A stretch of DNA of 7,125 nt from Phycisphaerae bacterium (GTDB taxonomy: Bacteria; Planctomycetota; Phycisphaerae; WQYP01): positions 1 through 7,125 of the forward strand of contig JABEVA010000189.1 of the NCBI GenBank assembly GCA_013044065.1, given 5' to 3'. Position 1 is the first letter of the stretch. The number at the start of each line of letters is the position of its first letter. A program made the translations under genes and the position numbers. Of this stretch, positions 6,120 through 7,125 are shown one piece after another. Under the pieces are notes generated by a model. It saw only the letters and a list, made by a program, of their open reading frames with translations, did not search any database and was not told the DNA's origin.

Positions 6120-7125
6120 TTAGGTTTTATCCAAGAGATTCAGCACCATACCCGTGGCCAGCTTGGGATAAAAAAACGTGCTTTTCTGGGGCATGAGTTC
6201 GCCGGCGGTGCAAAGTTCCCGCACCGCGGCCAGCGCCGTGGGCTGCAATAAAAAGCCGGCCTGAAACTGCCCCGCAGCGCACAAGTGGGCAACCTCCTGG
6301 GCTTCGTGCGGGAACGCCCATTGGAGGGTTTTGCCTTCGGTAAATGTTGGGGCCACAATTTTGTCAAAAATCAGATGCTGTAGAATAGCAACATCGAGTT
6401 GTCGCCACGCCGCTGATTTGTCCGCTAATTGCAGGTCCTTGGGAAATTGGGCCAGCGGATCGGGAGAAGTGGGTACTACGACCAGAGCTTCCCCGGCCTG
6501 GGGGTCATAAATGCCCATGGCGTGCGGACCATATCCGGGCAGCTTTTTTTCCAGATCCGCGAGTTGGTCTTTTCCAAAGCGCATAGGCAATGCTTTAAGC
6601 ATGGAGCCGGCCGCAGCTAGAAATTTGGTCAGAGAAAATCCGTTGAGGTTAGCCACGACCCTGTGGGTGGGCAGCACGATCAAGCCAGGATCCTGCATGG
6701 CAATGAGCACAAACAAGGCGTAATTGGCCGGGTGATTGGCCGGCAGGTGGCCACCGGCCCGGTCGGAGAGTTCCCGGCGATAGGTCAGGCAAGTGCTGTA
6801 GCGATGATGACCGTCGGCAATGTAGAGGTGCTTGTGGTGTAACAACTGACGGACCGCGGCGAGCACCGCCTGGTCGGTTACGGCCCAGATCTCGGAAAGT
6901 ACGGTGTCGGCACCATCCTGTGTCGGCAGGGTGGCGACGGCCGAAGGTGGACGATTTTCAATGGCGGCGAAAAGGGTTTTGGTGACCTCATTGGACGCAT
7001 CATCGAAAAGGCCGAACACCGGTGAAAGATTGGCCGCCGTTGCCCGCATCAGCAGCAGCCGGTCCTCCTTTGGGCCACTGAAGGTTTGCTCATGCGGATG
7101 GATAGTACCCTGCGGGCAGAACTCC
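6120..7125 (-). CDS. DUF1015 family protein, N-terminus beyond the window
   Basis: The reading frame is open to the right edge, so this is the C-terminal 334 residues; roughly the first 80-100 residues of a usual 400-440-aa protein are missing. An internal ATG at 7049 is not the true start, because conserved sequence precedes it: HPHEQT...SGPKEDRLLL, encoded at about 7050-7100. Further family hallmarks are LYIADGHHRYST (visible residues 100-111), IVLPTHRVV (149-157) and MPQKSTFFYPKLATG near the C-terminus (311-325). No signal peptide or membrane segment is visible in this part, so it is probably cytosolic. The biochemical role of DUF1015 is not established. In several bacterial groups the gene lies beside serA or serC, hinting at a link to serine metabolism, but that side of the locus is out of view. 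Family assignment is firm; function is unknown. Confidence 0.9.
   Translation of the reverse strand, partial: EFCPQGTIHPHEQTFSGPKEDRLLLMRATAANLSPVFGLFDDASNEVTKTLFAAIENRPPSAVATLPTQDGADTVLSEIWAVTDQAVLAAVRQLLHHKHLYIADGHHRYSTCLTYRRELSDRAGGHLPANHPANYALFVLIAMQDPGLIVLPTHRVVANLNGFSLTKFLAAAGSMLKALPMRFGKDQLADLEKKLPGYGPHAMGIYDPQAGEALVVVPTSPDPLAQFPKDLQLADKSAAWRQLDVAILQHLIFDKIVAPTFTEGKTLQWAFPHEAQEVAHLCAAGQFQAGFLLQPTALAAVRELCTAGELMPQKSTFFYPKLATGMVLNLLDKT

Overview
The window looks like ordinary chromosomal DNA of a moderately GC-rich bacterium. The gene content fits the Planctomycetota, perhaps a Phycisphaerae-like lineage. It has an LL-diaminopimelate aminotransferase of the DapL type, a large membrane-anchored vWA protein with a glutamine-amidotransferase-like fold, and a DUF1015 protein. 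This placement is an inference from gene families; there is no rRNA or other marker gene to settle it. I see no mobile element, CRISPR array, tRNA or rRNA.

Layout. Bases 1-349 hold no convincing gene. They contain a cluster of alternating inverted repeats (91-159), a run of nine G, and a plausible sigma70-type promoter shortly before the first gene. Three plus-strand genes follow in a tight row: dapL (350-1528), a GT87/DUF2029-type polytopic membrane glycosyltransferase (1554-2912) and folK (2915-3415). The gaps are about 25 and 2 nt, so they are probably one transcript. After a 79-nt convergent gap come two minus-strand genes. The first, in window order, is a vWA/GATase1-like membrane protein (3495-5960). 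The second is a DUF1015 protein (6120 to beyond 7125), whose N-terminus lies outside the window. A 159-nt gap holding a strong imperfect inverted repeat separates these two.

How the genes relate. The plus-strand genes serve different pathways: DapL makes LL-diaminopimelate for lysine and peptidoglycan, FolK makes a folate precursor, and the membrane glycosyltransferase probably uses a polyprenyl-linked sugar donor for an unknown acceptor. Co-transcription seems to be housekeeping clustering, not a single pathway. Proteins like the vWA protein are often found with MoxR ATPase, DUF58 and BatA-like genes, but none of these is visible here. No clearly new system is present. The features most worth a second look are the alternating inverted-repeat array upstream of dapL and the vWA protein whose amidotransferase-like domain lacks a nucleophile cysteine.
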